Notes under the pieces: generated by a model
The model's database searches: none
What the model was told of the DNA's origin: nothing
The model's input: only the letters and a program-made list of their open reading frames with translations
Assembly: GCA_016742255.1 (NCBI GenBank)
Contig: JACVCB010000012.1
Span: 41,665-105,664, forward strand
Origin: Leptospira sp.
Lineage (GTDB): Bacteria; Spirochaetota; Leptospiria; Leptospirales; Leptospiraceae
Reading direction: 5' to 3'
DNA: 64,000 nt
Program-made: the position numbers and the translations under genes
Shown: piece after piece, positions 52,700 through 62,713 of the stretch
Layout: the number at the start of each line of letters is the position of its first letter
Position numbering within the stretch: the stretch's first letter is position 1

Positions 52700-54313
52700 A
52701 TGAGTTCAGCACATACAAAAACCGAACATGGTCACACTGACCATAATTACCTGAACCACGGATCTGGAATCTGGTCTTGGATGACCACTCTAGACCACAA
52801 ACGCATTGGACTGATGTACTTTGCAACGGTTGCTACCCTTTTCTTAATTGGTGGTTTCTTTGCATTGGGAATTCGTCTGCACTTAGCGAAGTTTGGTGCA
52901 GAACCATTATTGTCTCCAGATACTTATAACAAGTTTATGACCTTCCATGGTGCCATTATGGTATTTATGGTGATCATTCCTGGAATTCCTGCTTTCCTTG
53001 GAAATTTTGTCCTACCGATCCAATTGGGTGCTAAAGACGTTGCTTTCCCTAGGCTCAACCTTGCATCCTACTACATTTTCATTGCAGGAGCGGCACTTGC
53101 AGCTTCTTCCATGATCTTCAACCAAGTGGATACAGGATGGACATTTTACACTCCTTACTCGACTGCAAAAACATCAAATGGTGTGATTTTGTTAGTGATG
53201 GGAGCGTTTACTATGGGATTTTCTTCCATCTTAACGGGATTAAACTTCATTGTAACCACTCATAAACTCCGAGCACCTGGAATGACCATGGACCGAATCC
53301 CACTCATGATTTGGGCATTGTATTCCACTTCCATCATCCAAATCTTGGCAACTCCAATCCTTGCAATCACTCTTCTCCTCATAGGAGCTGAGAAAACTCT
53401 TGGAGTGGGAATTTTTGATCCAGATCTTGGTGGAGACCCAGTTCTTTTCCAACACTTCTTCTGGTTCTACTCCCACCCTGCGGTGTACATCATGATCCTA
53501 CCTGCGATGGGTGTGATTTCTGAACTCATCACTGCGTTCTCTAAAAAAACAATTTTTGGTTACCGAGCGATTGCGTATTCATCAGTAGCAATTGCAGCGG
53601 TATCTTTCCTTGTTTGGGGACACCACATGTTTGTGTCTGGTCAGTCAACTCTTGCTGGTATTGTCTTCTCCATCATCACTATGTTTGTTGGGGTTCCAAC
53701 AGCCATCAAACTCTTCAACTGGATTTCTACAATGTATCGCGGAACAGTGACTTTCGAAGCGCCAATGCTCTTCGCTCTTGGTTTTATGTTCCTCTTTACG
53801 ATTGGTGGATTGACAGGAGTTTTCCTTGCATCAACAGGTATGGACGTTCACTTCCATGACACTTACTTTGTTGTAGCTCACTTCCACTATGTAATGGTAG
53901 GGGGAACTCTGATGGCTCTTATGGGTGGTATCTTTTACTGGTTCCCTAAGATGTTTGGAAGGATGACTTCTGACCTTGGTGGACGAATCTCTTGGGTTCT
54001 CATCTTCACTGGATTTAACGTAACTTTTTTCCCACAATTCGTACTCGGAGCGATGGGAATGCCAAGACGTTATTTTGACTACCTCCCTGAATACACAAAC
54101 CTGAACCAAATCTCCACTGTGGGATCTTGGCTCATTGGTCTCGGATTTTTGGTAGGACTCATCACCATCATTCATGGAATTTTCAAAGGGGAAAAAGCGT
54201 CTGATAACCCTTGGGGTGCAAAAACACTCGAATGGCAAACGTCTTCTCCTCCTCCACACGAAAACTTTACTACAACTCCAACAGTAACTGCAGGGCCATA
54301 TGACTTCCGTTAG
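52700..54313 (+). CDS. coxA: Cytochrome c oxidase subunit I
   Basis: A 537-residue heme-copper oxidase subunit with about twelve helices. CuB ligands are in WFYSHPAVYIMILP and WGHHMF, the heme ligands in TFHGAIMVFMV and VVAHFHYVMVGG, and the K-channel region in GHHMFVSGQ. The Tyr cross-linked to His (SHPAVY) is kept. It overlaps coxC by 14 bp. Confidence 0.97.
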   Translation: MSSAHTKTEHGHTDHNYLNHGSGIWSWMTTLDHKRIGLMYFATVATLFLIGGFFALGIRLHLAKFGAEPLLSPDTYNKFMTFHGAIMVFMVIIPGIPAFLGNFVLPIQLGAKDVAFPRLNLASYYIFIAGAALAASSMIFNQVDTGWTFYTPYSTAKTSNGVILLVMGAFTMGFSSILTGLNFIVTTHKLRAPGMTMDRIPLMIWALYSTSIIQILATPILAITLLLIGAEKTLGVGIFDPDLGGDPVLFQHFFWFYSHPAVYIMILPAMGVISELITAFSKKTIFGYRAIAYSSVAIAAVSFLVWGHHMFVSGQSTLAGIVFSIITMFVGVPTAIKLFNWISTMYRGTVTFEAPMLFALGFMFLFTIGGLTGVFLASTGMDVHFHDTYFVVAHFHYVMVGGTLMALMGGIFYWFPKMFGRMTSDLGGRISWVLIFTGFNVTFFPQFVLGAMGMPRRYFDYLPEYTNLNQISTVGSWLIGLGFLVGLITIIHGIFKGEKASDNPWGAKTLEWQTSSPPPHENFTTTPTVTAGPYDFR

Positions 54314-55073
54314 TTCTTCAAGTGAATTTCACCACCAACACCATTTTAAGAGTGCAGACCACCAGTATGCTTCTTCCAAACAAGGAATATGGTTATTCCT
54401 TTGCACAGAGATCCTTATGTTTGGAGGCCTATTTGTAGGTTACCTTATCTACCATTCTTTGTATCCTACTGTTTTTAAAAACGGTTCCGAAACATTAGAT
54501 TGGAAAATGGGTGCAGTTAACACTGTTGTGTTACTTGTGAGTTCGTTCACAATGGCAGCAGCCATTAATTATGTGCAACGTGGTCTTCATAAAATTGCTG
54601 CGATTATGCTTGCGTTAACAATCGCATGTGCAGCAGCCTTTATGGTCATTAAATACTTCGAATATAGCCATAAGTTCCATGTTGGAACTGTTCCCGGCAA
54701 ATTTTCGTTAGTTGACCCTTCTTGTGCAGCAGGTGGAAAACGAGCAACTTGTGAATCAAAAATTGCCGCTCTCCTCAAAAATCCTGCAGAACTTGAAAAA
54801 AACCATGTAAGTGCGGAAGAAGTCACTCGCTTAAAAGCTGTGATCTCCCAACCTAAATGGGAAATGTTCTACGGTTTTTACTTTGTGATGACTGGTCTTC
54901 ACGGGATCCACGTAGTAGCGGGAGCTCTTCTTATCTTCTGGATTTTCATCAAAACTCTAAGAAGAAAAGTTGGACCTGAATATTACACTCCTGTTGAAGG
55001 TGTAGGTCTATTTTGGCACGTAGTGGACTTGGTATGGATTTACCTCTTCCCACTTCTATACTTGGTAGGATAA
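54300..55073 (+). CDS. coxC: Cytochrome c oxidase subunit III with extra soluble loop
   Basis: A 257-residue subunit III (SKQGIWLFLCTEILMFGGLF at the start and GFYFVMTGLHGIHVVAGALL near the end). Between these helices, residues about 128-187 form a loop with two Cys (142 and 151) that typical short bacterial subunits III lack. The His-rich N-terminus (HHQHHF) is also notable. Confidence 0.93.
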   Translation: MTSVSSSSEFHHQHHFKSADHQYASSKQGIWLFLCTEILMFGGLFVGYLIYHSLYPTVFKNGSETLDWKMGAVNTVVLLVSSFTMAAAINYVQRGLHKIAAIMLALTIACAAAFMVIKYFEYSHKFHVGTVPGKFSLVDPSCAAGGKRATCESKIAALLKNPAELEKNHVSAEEVTRLKAVISQPKWEMFYGFYFVMTGLHGIHVVAGALLIFWIFIKTLRRKVGPEYYTPVEGVGLFWHVVDLVWIYLFPLLYLVG

Positions 55074-55086
55074 AAGGGATTATAAA

Positions 55087-55683
55087 ATGGAATACGTAAT
55101 CAATTACGGACTATACTTCATTGCACTTGCGGCTGTTTTTACACCTGTTTTAGGGTTTGGAATTTTTGCTCCAGGGATTGCAACCGCTACGATCCTCGGA
55201 TTTATTGTAAACTGGTTTGGTCAATTTTTCCAAACAGATCGTTTTACAAAATTCACATCTGAAAACAAAGACAACAAACTGTTGAAATTCGTTATGGGTG
55301 ATGAAGATCACAAAGAAGATCACGCTTCTGCTTCTATGTGGGTAGAGGATGGTGAAGAGGAAGAAGAACATGATCACCATGTGATTTCCATCAAAACATA
55401 TGTGTTTGTACTCCTTGCTCTTTTCTTTGGAACCTTCATAACCGTTTGGGTGGCGCAATACGATTTAGGAAAATGGAATATGATTGTGGCAATGGCTGTT
55501 GCAACATGTAAAGCATTCTTTGTCTTAGCTTACTTCATGCATTTAAAGTATGACAATATGCTGAACAGAGTGATTTTCCTCTCAGCGTTTGCCTTCCTCG
55601 CGTTGTTATTCGCTTTCTCTTTTGGCGATATCATCTCGAGAATTGCACCAACAACTGATACCCCAGTAAAAACTTTTTTCTAA
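55087..55683 (+). CDS. Cytochrome c oxidase subunit IV-like protein
   Basis: A 198-residue protein. The C-terminal 100 residues match the caa3 subunit IV family (SIKTYVFVLLALFFGTFITV; ATCKAFFVLAYFMHLKYDN). The N-terminal part adds two membrane helices and a Glu/His/Asp-rich linker (about 72-99: EDHKEDHASAS; EEEEEHDHH), possibly metal-binding. Last gene of the cox operon; a terminator follows. Confidence 0.88.
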   Translation: MEYVINYGLYFIALAAVFTPVLGFGIFAPGIATATILGFIVNWFGQFFQTDRFTKFTSENKDNKLLKFVMGDEDHKEDHASASMWVEDGEEEEEHDHHVISIKTYVFVLLALFFGTFITVWVAQYDLGKWNMIVAMAVATCKAFFVLAYFMHLKYDNMLNRVIFLSAFAFLALLFAFSFGDIISRIAPTTDTPVKTFF

Positions 55684-55708
55684 AAAATAGAGAAAGTAGA
55701 TTTTGGAG

Positions 55709-55733
55709 AAACCCGCCTTCGCGCGGGTTTTTT
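55709..55733 (+). terminator. Intrinsic terminator of the cox operon
   Basis: An 8-bp stem AAACCCGC (55709-55716) and GCGGGTTT (55723-55730) with a CTTCGC loop is followed by more T. It sits 25 bp after the subunit IV stop and 20 bp before the next GTG, so it separates the oxidase operon from the phosphatase gene. Confidence 0.92.
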
Positions 55734-55749
55734 CGTCTAATAAGGCATT

Positions 55750-57702
55750 GTGTATCAGCATTTCCAGACAATCGTTTCTAGATTTTTTGATTTAATTCCT
55801 GAACGAAAAATATATAATTTAGAATATTGTAAAGAGTTAGATCGCCAAACTAGAATCATCCAATTCCCTGGAAGTTTAATCGGGAGCATTGCATTACTTG
55901 GTTTTGCCTTTGATACTGATGCAAAACTCCACCCAGAATTTCCGGAGATGTTTTACTTTCGGATTGGGTTTACCATCCTCTGTGTTTTTTATATATTCCT
56001 AAACTTATTCAATCAATCACGGAACATTCAATCTAGATTAGAGGGATTAACTTGGGGTTATGTTGTATATGGTTATGTGCTGTTTACAACATCGTTTTTT
56101 ACAGGAAGAATTGCCGATGACGCTCCTTATGTATCTGGCTTACAAATGGTTGTCATCATTCTTTCCTTCTTGCCACTTCCCAGAAAAACACTTTTTATTT
56201 ATTATCCCATTTCAATTTTTCTTTTTTTAACAACCGTTATTATATATAAGCCAAATTTGAATACACCTGCCACTGATTATTCCATGCAAAATTTAATTTT
56301 AAGTTATACCTTGGGAGTTTTTAGCGGACTTATCATCGAAAGGTATAGATTTCACTCATTTTTAAACCACCTTCGTATCACGAAAAAAAACGAAGAAGTA
56401 ACAAAAGCTGCAGAAGCTTTACAAGCATTAAAGTCACAACAAGATGGAGATTATTTTCTAACTACCTTGCTGTTTGATCCTCTTATCGGTAAAGAGTTGG
56501 ATGGCAATGCAGTCACTATAGATACAGTCTTAAATCAGTATAAAAAATTTCACTTCCGAAATAAGGAATACCAATTAGGTGGTGATTATCTTTCCGTATA
56601 TAATTTGATCTTGCAGGGCAAACGTTACAAAGCATTTGTAAATGGCGATGCAATGGGAAAATCTATACAAGGTGCTGGAGGTGCGATTGTACTCGGAGCG
56701 GTGTACAATTCTATCATCATTCGTTCCAAAATGGATCCAACTTCCTCAAACCGTTCCCCAGAAAGATGGTTACATGATTGTTACTTAGATCTTCAAAAAA
56801 TATTCGAAACATTTGATGGAGCAATGCTCGTATCAGCGGTTATAGGGTTATTGGAAGAATCAACTGGGACACTTTATTTTATTAACTTGGAACATCCTTG
56901 GGTGATTTTGTATCGGGATGCAAAAGCGTCATTCATCGAAGAAGAAATTCATTATTATAAATTAGGTGTCATGGAAGTTCCATCCAATCGTTTTATTTCA
57001 GTTTTTCAAATGAAAAAGGGAGATAAAATATTCTGTGGATCGGATGGAAAAGATGATTTGGTCATCTCTAATTCCGGGAAATACCGCGATATCAATGAAG
57101 ACCAAAACTTAATATTAGATTGTATTGAAAAATCAAATGGTGATTTGCAAAACTTGGTATCCGTTCTCGAAACAAAAGGAAAGTATTCGGACGATTTGAG
57201 CTTAATTTCCTTGGAATATAACTTAGAATCATTAAGCAAACCAGGGAAGTTTTGGAAAGAAGCAAAAACATTGATCAAAGAAAGGCAAAATTCCAAAGCT
57301 TTAGAATTACTTTTATCGTATCCATCTGCTTTAGATACTTCCATTTTGGAACTAAAATTCATTACAAAATTGTATGAAAAAGAGGGTGATCTTTTGAAAG
57401 CAATGGAGTATGCAAGTTTAGCTTTAGAAAACTTTCCATCAGATACAAGTTGGATGTTCCATACTTCTGTTTTGTATAAAAGACTTTATTCTATTTATAA
57501 ATCCCAATCCTTTTTGTTTGAATCGCAAGAGTTAAGTGAACGGGTGCGTCTTCGCCAACCAAATAACATCAGAAATTTAATCCATCTAGCAGATGTTTGT
57601 AGATTGTTAGAAGATAAAGATCGTACAAGTTATTTGGTTCAGGTATTAAAGAAACTATCACCTGAGAATAAAAAACTCGAAGAATTGATTCGGTTGTTAT
57701 AA
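55750..57702 (+). CDS. Membrane SpoIIE-type PP2C phosphatase with TPR-like tail
   Basis: A 650-residue protein starting with GTG (AAGG site five bases upstream). Several membrane helices (about 36-195), a short coiled coil, then a SpoIIE/PP2C domain (LGGDYLSV, VNGDAMGKSIQGAG and YSDDLSLISL metal residues) and a C-terminal helical-repeat region (about 500-650: KLYEKEGDLLKAMEYASLAL). It probably dephosphorylates a STAS protein; the partner is unknown. It is the second such phosphatase in the window. Confidence 0.86.
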   Translation: MYQHFQTIVSRFFDLIPERKIYNLEYCKELDRQTRIIQFPGSLIGSIALLGFAFDTDAKLHPEFPEMFYFRIGFTILCVFYIFLNLFNQSRNIQSRLEGLTWGYVVYGYVLFTTSFFTGRIADDAPYVSGLQMVVIILSFLPLPRKTLFIYYPISIFLFLTTVIIYKPNLNTPATDYSMQNLILSYTLGVFSGLIIERYRFHSFLNHLRITKKNEEVTKAAEALQALKSQQDGDYFLTTLLFDPLIGKELDGNAVTIDTVLNQYKKFHFRNKEYQLGGDYLSVYNLILQGKRYKAFVNGDAMGKSIQGAGGAIVLGAVYNSIIIRSKMDPTSSNRSPERWLHDCYLDLQKIFETFDGAMLVSAVIGLLEESTGTLYFINLEHPWVILYRDAKASFIEEEIHYYKLGVMEVPSNRFISVFQMKKGDKIFCGSDGKDDLVISNSGKYRDINEDQNLILDCIEKSNGDLQNLVSVLETKGKYSDDLSLISLEYNLESLSKPGKFWKEAKTLIKERQNSKALELLLSYPSALDTSILELKFITKLYEKEGDLLKAMEYASLALENFPSDTSWMFHTSVLYKRLYSIYKSQSFLFESQELSERVRLRQPNNIRNLIHLADVCRLLEDKDRTSYLVQVLKKLSPENKKLEELIRLL

Positions 57703-57708
57703 TTTACT

Positions 57709-58335
57709 TTATTTTTGAAATAGAATGATTCTGTTCTCTATTTCCATTCGTTTGAATCCAAAAAATTCTTTGATCCATTCAAATGCCTGCTTTGTATAAA
57801 AGAAGGCATGTGTCTGGTCATTTTTATAATACCAGCGATCAAAGGAAATGGAATCGTCATAAGGGTGTGTTAAAATATATAACACTCCATTTACTTTGAG
57901 AAGGGACTTAAGTTTCTGGAATTCTAAATTTGGATGATGAAAATGTTCCACTACTTCTGTTAAAATGATATAATCATATTGTTTTGTTAAATTTTCTTGA
58001 AATGGGTGAAAAAAAGGATCAAATAAATTGACTTGGTACCCTTTCTCTTTGAGTAAAAATTCAACTACGGGCCCAGGACCAGCACCATAATCCAATCCAA
58101 AATCCTCTGGTTTTTGATGTGTAAGCACTTTTTCAACAATGGGTCTTAAAAAATTTTGGTACTGAACATTATGGATATCATTGTTATGTTCAAGGTATCT
58201 TTTTTTCTCATCATCTACTGAAGGTAAAAAAGTTTTATCCATAAAGATGGACATACAGTTAGAACACCGATGGTAAGCCCTGAATTTGTTTTGATAATAG
58301 GGAGTCGATTGTGAGTTACAAAGAGGGCAATTCAT
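57709..58335 (-). CDS. SAM-dependent methyltransferase with zinc ribbon
   Basis: A 208-residue protein with an N-terminal zinc ribbon (CPLCNS...CSNC, residues about 3-32) and a class I methyltransferase core: FGLDYGAGPGPVVEFL (motif I), YDYIILTEVVEHFHHP and LKVNGVLYILTHPYDD. Substrate unknown. Convergent with the preceding phosphatase gene, 6 bp apart. Confidence 0.86.
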   Translation of the reverse strand: MNCPLCNSQSTPYYQNKFRAYHRCSNCMSIFMDKTFLPSVDDEKKRYLEHNNDIHNVQYQNFLRPIVEKVLTHQKPEDFGLDYGAGPGPVVEFLLKEKGYQVNLFDPFFHPFQENLTKQYDYIILTEVVEHFHHPNLEFQKLKSLLKVNGVLYILTHPYDDSISFDRWYYKNDQTHAFFYTKQAFEWIKEFFGFKRMEIENRIILFQK

Positions 58336-58564
58336 AAGAATCGAATTCCAGTTTCTTTTGAATCAAATACCTTTCAATGAATATTCCATTAGTGAATGTT
58401 AATGTTGTAACTCGATTTGATTGCAAACGAATGTTGAAATCCAAAATTTCCCCAGCTTATTAGTATGGAATTTGTTTTTCTCCAAGGAAGGGAATTCTAA
58501 AAAACCAGTCTATTTTTTTGGTTCTCTTTCCGATAATTGTGGTAATAGAGAAATCGGAACGCCC

Positions 58565-59173
58565 ATGCAAAATATAGATTATTCCAGAAAGCTTCGGTCC
58601 GGCCGACCCTACGAAGGGGAGATTCCAAACCATACTCCTTTCCCAACTCCTTCTTATTCTCAAGTCAGCGCCAAACCAAAATCAGCGTTCATCCTCCTCA
58701 TTGGCGGTATTTTGCTTTTTACCTCAGGAATGGTGGTTGGAATCCAATTGGGCCAAAAAGAAAGTAAATTTAAGGAAAACGCTGAGACCTCATTTTCGAA
58801 CGTAGGGACAAAATCACAGTCGTCTACCATTCCATCTCCTTCCCAAAGGGAAATCGAAGAAACGAATGATACACAAAAATCGGCTTCCGAACAGAATGGT
58901 CCTTTTCCTGCTACATTGAAATTCCCACCAAAAAATGACCAAATCAATTATATGGTGCAAATTGGTGATTTTAGCCCAGAAGAAGCTGTTTCCATCGGCA
59001 AACAGCTGATAGAATCCCAGCCAAATTTAAGAGGCAGGATTTTTCGCACTTCCACTGGGAAATTATTCGCTGGTTATTTTTACCGATTGGAAGACGCAAA
59101 GGAAACCTTGGACATCGTAAAAGGTAAATTGCCTCAATTGACAGGTGCAGAAGTAAAAACCATTCGATTCTGA
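58565..59173 (+). CDS. Membrane-anchored SPOR-like protein
   Basis: About 202 residues from ATG 58565; an upstream ATG at 58421 gives a frame with no family features. Order: cytosolic N-terminus, one membrane helix (SAFILLIGGILLFTSGMVVG), a Ser/Thr-rich linker and a C-terminal SPOR-type fold (YMVQIGDFSPEEAVSIGKQL ... GKLFAGYFYRLEDAKETL). SPOR domains bind denuded peptidoglycan. The 229 bp before it hold no other gene. Confidence 0.75.
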   Translation: MQNIDYSRKLRSGRPYEGEIPNHTPFPTPSYSQVSAKPKSAFILLIGGILLFTSGMVVGIQLGQKESKFKENAETSFSNVGTKSQSSTIPSPSQREIEETNDTQKSASEQNGPFPATLKFPPKNDQINYMVQIGDFSPEEAVSIGKQLIESQPNLRGRIFRTSTGKLFAGYFYRLEDAKETLDIVKGKLPQLTGAEVKTIRF

Positions 59174-59192
59174 ACTATTTTTGCCAACTTCC

Positions 59193-59234
59193 TTGACATT
59201 GGCCATTTTTCAGGTATACTCTTGGTAAGAGTAT
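59193..59234 (+). promoter_or_regulatory. carD promoter with inverted repeat at the start site
   Basis: TTGACA (59193-59198) and TATACT (59215-59220) are separated by 16 bp, a near-consensus sigma-70 promoter. A perfect 8-bp inverted repeat, ATACTCTT (59216-59223) and AAGAGTAT (59227-59234) with a GGT centre, covers the -10 element and the expected start site. It could be a repressor operator or a 5' hairpin. Confidence 0.75.
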
Positions 59235-59256
59235 TTACGGAAGTTATTATACTTAC

Positions 59257-59838
59257 TTGGCTACAAAAAAACTAAACGAAAAAACTAAAGAGCCTAAATT
59301 CAAGGTTGGGGATTACGTTGTATACCCAATCCATGGAGTAGGTGAAGTCACAGAAGTTGCTAAAAAGCTGATTCTGGGAAAGAAAAAAGACTGTTACAGT
59401 TTGGAAATTCAAGGTTCCAAAATGAAGGTCTCTATCCCTGTGGATCGCGCGATGGATGTGGGTATCCGGTCGATCATTGATAAAAAAGAGATCAAAAAAG
59501 TTCTCACTCTCCTAAAAAAGGATGAGGTCGACACGGAAGAGGACTGGAAAGTCCGTTACCAGAACAATATGAACAAGATCAAATCTGGTTCTATTTTCGA
59601 AGTGGCTGATGTGTGCCGTAATCTTTACAGACGTGCCTATGGCAAAGAACTTTCCATTATGGAGAGAAAGCTCTACGAGAGCGCCTATAATTTAGTAAAG
59701 ATGGAAATTGCATTGAGTAAGGGTGTACCCCAAGAAGAAGCAGGAAACATTGTTTCCGATGTGCTGGCAGCTTCAGTGCAAGGTATGGCTCCACCACCAC
59801 CTCCAAAAGAATTGGATGATGATCTAGATTTAGAATAA
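59257..59838 (+). CDS. carD: CarD-family transcription regulator
   Basis: A 193-residue protein with the CarD/TRCF RNA-polymerase-interaction domain at the N-terminus ([20 protein letters not shown]) and a helical DNA-binding C-terminal part ([20 protein letters not shown], then [13 protein letters not shown]). CarD stabilises open promoter complexes. The start is TTG with a distant GGAAG site; no other in-frame start exists. Residues after 180 are acidic and Pro-rich. The PIN/TRAM gene follows after 40 bp, as in many genomes. Confidence 0.92.
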   Translation: MATKKLNEKTKEPKFKVGDYVVYPIHGVGEVTEVAKKLILGKKKDCYSLEIQGSKMKVSIPVDRAMDVGIRSIIDKKEIKKVLTLLKKDEVDTEEDWKVRYQNNMNKIKSGSIFEVADVCRNLYRRAYGKELSIMERKLYESAYNLVKMEIALSKGVPQEEAGNIVSDVLAASVQGMAPPPPPKELDDDLDLE

Positions 59839-59878
59839 ACTTCCGTTTTTGCTCAAACTCTTTTACAAGGATTGAGTT

Positions 59879-60916
59879 ATGAAACATTTACTTTCAACCA
59901 TTGGGACACTACTTGTCACTTCGGTATCGTTTTTCTTTATACATTCAGAATCGCAAAACATCGTTTTGGCGGGGGTACTTGCTGGTGTTGTTCTGGTTTA
60001 TTCTTTGGTTCTAATTCTCGGTGAGAGAAAATTATTCCCAGAAATTAAAGCAGATGTTGTTCTATGTGCAAGTGTTGGTGCGCTACTCGGACTCTCCATA
60101 GCTGCATTCCCTGTCAGTTTGCTTAATGATTATGGATACAAATCGGTTTCCATTTTTGTTGCTGTGCTTTTTTTCCTAACAGGGATAAAAGCAGGTGTCT
60201 CGTTTTCCAAAAAACCTGGCCTTTCCATTTTTGGTGGTGGCTCTGGTGCTCCTGGTTCTAGTTTTTCCATTCCAGGACTGGAAGGTGGAACAACTCAAAT
60301 CAAGGATAAGATTCTAGATACTTCCGTTGTTATCGATGGTAGGATTTTGGATATTGCTGACACTCACTTCTTAGATGGTCCTCTCATCCTTCCTAACTTT
60401 GTGTTACGTGAAATCCAATTGATTTCCGATTCTTCTGATCCGATCAAACGTGCTCGTGGTCGTCGTGGTCTTGAGATGTTAAATAAACTCCAAAGAAAAG
60501 GATCCATCGAAGTTAAAATCACTTATACTGATTATTCTGATACTCGAGAAGTGGATGCAAAACTGGTAAAACTTGCTCGTGATACTGGTGGAGCCGTTGT
60601 TACCAATGACTTTAACCTAAACAAAGTAGCAGAGTTACAAGGTGTTCGAGTTCTCAATTTGAATAACCTTGCCAATGCATTAAAACCTGTTGTGTTACCT
60701 GGTGAAGAGTTTCAAATTTCCGTCATCAAAGAAGGAAAAGATGAAAACCAAGGAATTGGGTACTTGGAAGATGGAACCATGGTTGTGATCGAAAATGGTG
60801 GTCATTTAGTTGGGAAAGATGTACGTGTAGTCGTTACAAGTATCATCCAAACTGCAGCTGGTAAAATGATCTTCACAAAAGTACAAAACGGTAATAATAA
60901 CTACAACAAATCGTAA
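59879..60916 (+). CDS. PIN/TRAM-domain membrane protein (YacL type)
   Basis: A 345-residue protein with four N-terminal membrane helices, a PIN nuclease domain ([16 protein letters not shown] with acidic residues; [37 protein letters not shown]) and a C-terminal TRAM RNA-binding domain ([14 protein letters not shown]). The catalytic acidic residues are intact. It is a membrane-bound RNase candidate, usually encoded near carD. Confidence 0.9.
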   Translation: MKHLLSTIGTLLVTSVSFFFIHSESQNIVLAGVLAGVVLVYSLVLILGERKLFPEIKADVVLCASVGALLGLSIAAFPVSLLNDYGYKSVSIFVAVLFFLTGIKAGVSFSKKPGLSIFGGGSGAPGSSFSIPGLEGGTTQIKDKILDTSVVIDGRILDIADTHFLDGPLILPNFVLREIQLISDSSDPIKRARGRRGLEMLNKLQRKGSIEVKITYTDYSDTREVDAKLVKLARDTGGAVVTNDFNLNKVAELQGVRVLNLNNLANALKPVVLPGEEFQISVIKEGKDENQGIGYLEDGTMVVIENGGHLVGKDVRVVVTSIIQTAAGKMIFTKVQNGNNNYNKS

Positions 60917-60940
60917 TCTATTTTTTGTAGTCTAACGGAT

Positions 60941-62713
60941 ATGAAACTGGCTCGTTTTTTAATGTCACGCGAAGGGTTCATATCCGTTCTTTGTTATACA
61001 GTAACGGCCGCATTCTCTTTCCTCTCTTTTGCGCCTCTCAATTTACCAATATTCGTTTGGTTTGCTCCTTTTGGTCTCTTTATCATAGAAAAAAGAAACC
61101 GAGGTGAATGGAAAAAACTCATCTACCACGGATTTGGCTTTGCCATTTTGTTTTATTTGGTGTCCTTCCATTGGGTCTACCATATGACAACTGTTTTTGG
61201 GGGATTTGATTGGTATTTAGCTGTTCCCATTTTTATTGGATCAGCTATTGTATTAAATTTTAAATTTCCAGTATATTTACTTCTTTTCTCTTTTTTAGCA
61301 AAAAAAGTGGGAAAATTTTTTCCATTGATAGCATCGTTTTCGATTTTGTTTGCTGAATTTTTTACTCCTCAAGTTTTCCCTTGGTACTTCGGTAACGTAG
61401 TGGCAGAGAATCAAATATTAGCACAAAACGCAGAGTATACGAGTGCTTATGGATTATCTGGCTTTTTATTTTTTGTATCTTATTATCTCTTTTACCTTAA
61501 AAATCCGAAAAAAATCCTTCATATACTTTCTTTGATTCAGTCTCTGATCACAAAACACCCGAAGCTTGTCAAACAAATGTTAGTGGGTCTAACTTCCCTT
61601 TTGATTGTCTTGGTTTTGTTTTTTGGGAATGGTTTTTATTTGTTCCATAAATGGGAAAATGTCAAACCAATCGCAGAACGTGAGGTTCTGATTGTCCAAC
61701 CGAATGCTCCATTGGAGTTTCGAGATGGTAGAAACCCTGCAGAAGAAATTCGAAATTTAATGACTCGCATCGACCGTATGGTGGAATCTGAATTAAAAGA
61801 GAAACCAGTGGATTTGGTAGTTTTACCAGAATCTGGAGTTCCATTTTTTACCACCCATGATTCAGAGGTAACCAGGACACTTCGTATTTATTGGCACCAA
61901 TTTGAGTCACTAATGGCAATCATCAGTTTGCGACATGGAGCCAATTTGTTTTTTAATGAATTGGATGCAGACATTCCTGGTGGCAAAGAATCTGCGCGAA
62001 TCATCCGAAACGACATTCGTACGTACAATTCGTCCGTACTCATGAATCCAAATGGGGAACGGAAAAAAAGTTACCAAAAGGTATTTTTACTCATCTTTGG
62101 GGAATACATGCCATTTGAATGGATGTATGCTTTGTCTGGTCAAACGGGACAATTTGCACCTGGAACAAAAATGGATCTTATTCCTTATTATGAACGTCGT
62201 AAAACTCCTTCAAATGTTACGAAAGATTTACATTGGGAGGATACATTTGGAATGAGTCCCGATTCGGTAAGGGAACATTACCGTCCAAACCAAATTGAAG
62301 AGAAAACAATTGGGTCTTTTTTACCTTTGATTTGTTATGAAGTGATCATCTCGGAATTTGTGCGTAAATTTCAAGGAGATCCAGATTTTATCGTGAATGT
62401 AACAAACGATAAATGGTATGGAAATTCTGTAGAATCCTACCAACACCATACTTTGGGTCGTTTGCGTGCGATTGAATTTCGAAAATGGATCGTTCGTTCT
62501 ACAAATTCAGGAACTTCTGTTTTTACGGATCATTTAGGGCGAAATATTGATAACGATTTTACTCCGATTGAAACGACTGCAACCATCCGTAAAAAGGTTT
62601 CTGTTATCCCTGGTGAAATGACATTTTATCGACTATATGGAAACTTACTGTCTTATTTGTTTATGGGAATCGTAGGACTTGTGTTTTTTGTTTATGCTAA
62701 AAGGAATTCGTAA
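60941..62713 (+). CDS. lnt: Apolipoprotein N-acyltransferase
   Basis: A 590-residue inner-membrane enzyme that N-acylates lipoproteins, in keeping with the many lipoproteins here. About six N-terminal helices precede a nitrilase domain with catalytic Glu (VVLPESGVPFF), Lys (KKSYQKVFLLIFGEYMP) and Cys (PLICYEVI). It is somewhat longer than the E. coli enzyme. The next gene begins inside its last codons. Confidence 0.94.
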   Translation: MKLARFLMSREGFISVLCYTVTAAFSFLSFAPLNLPIFVWFAPFGLFIIEKRNRGEWKKLIYHGFGFAILFYLVSFHWVYHMTTVFGGFDWYLAVPIFIGSAIVLNFKFPVYLLLFSFLAKKVGKFFPLIASFSILFAEFFTPQVFPWYFGNVVAENQILAQNAEYTSAYGLSGFLFFVSYYLFYLKNPKKILHILSLIQSLITKHPKLVKQMLVGLTSLLIVLVLFFGNGFYLFHKWENVKPIAEREVLIVQPNAPLEFRDGRNPAEEIRNLMTRIDRMVESELKEKPVDLVVLPESGVPFFTTHDSEVTRTLRIYWHQFESLMAIISLRHGANLFFNELDADIPGGKESARIIRNDIRTYNSSVLMNPNGERKKSYQKVFLLIFGEYMPFEWMYALSGQTGQFAPGTKMDLIPYYERRKTPSNVTKDLHWEDTFGMSPDSVREHYRPNQIEEKTIGSFLPLICYEVIISEFVRKFQGDPDFIVNVTNDKWYGNSVESYQHHTLGRLRAIEFRKWIVRSTNSGTSVFTDHLGRNIDNDFTPIETTATIRKKVSVIPGEMTFYRLYGNLLSYLFMGIVGLVFFVYAKRNS

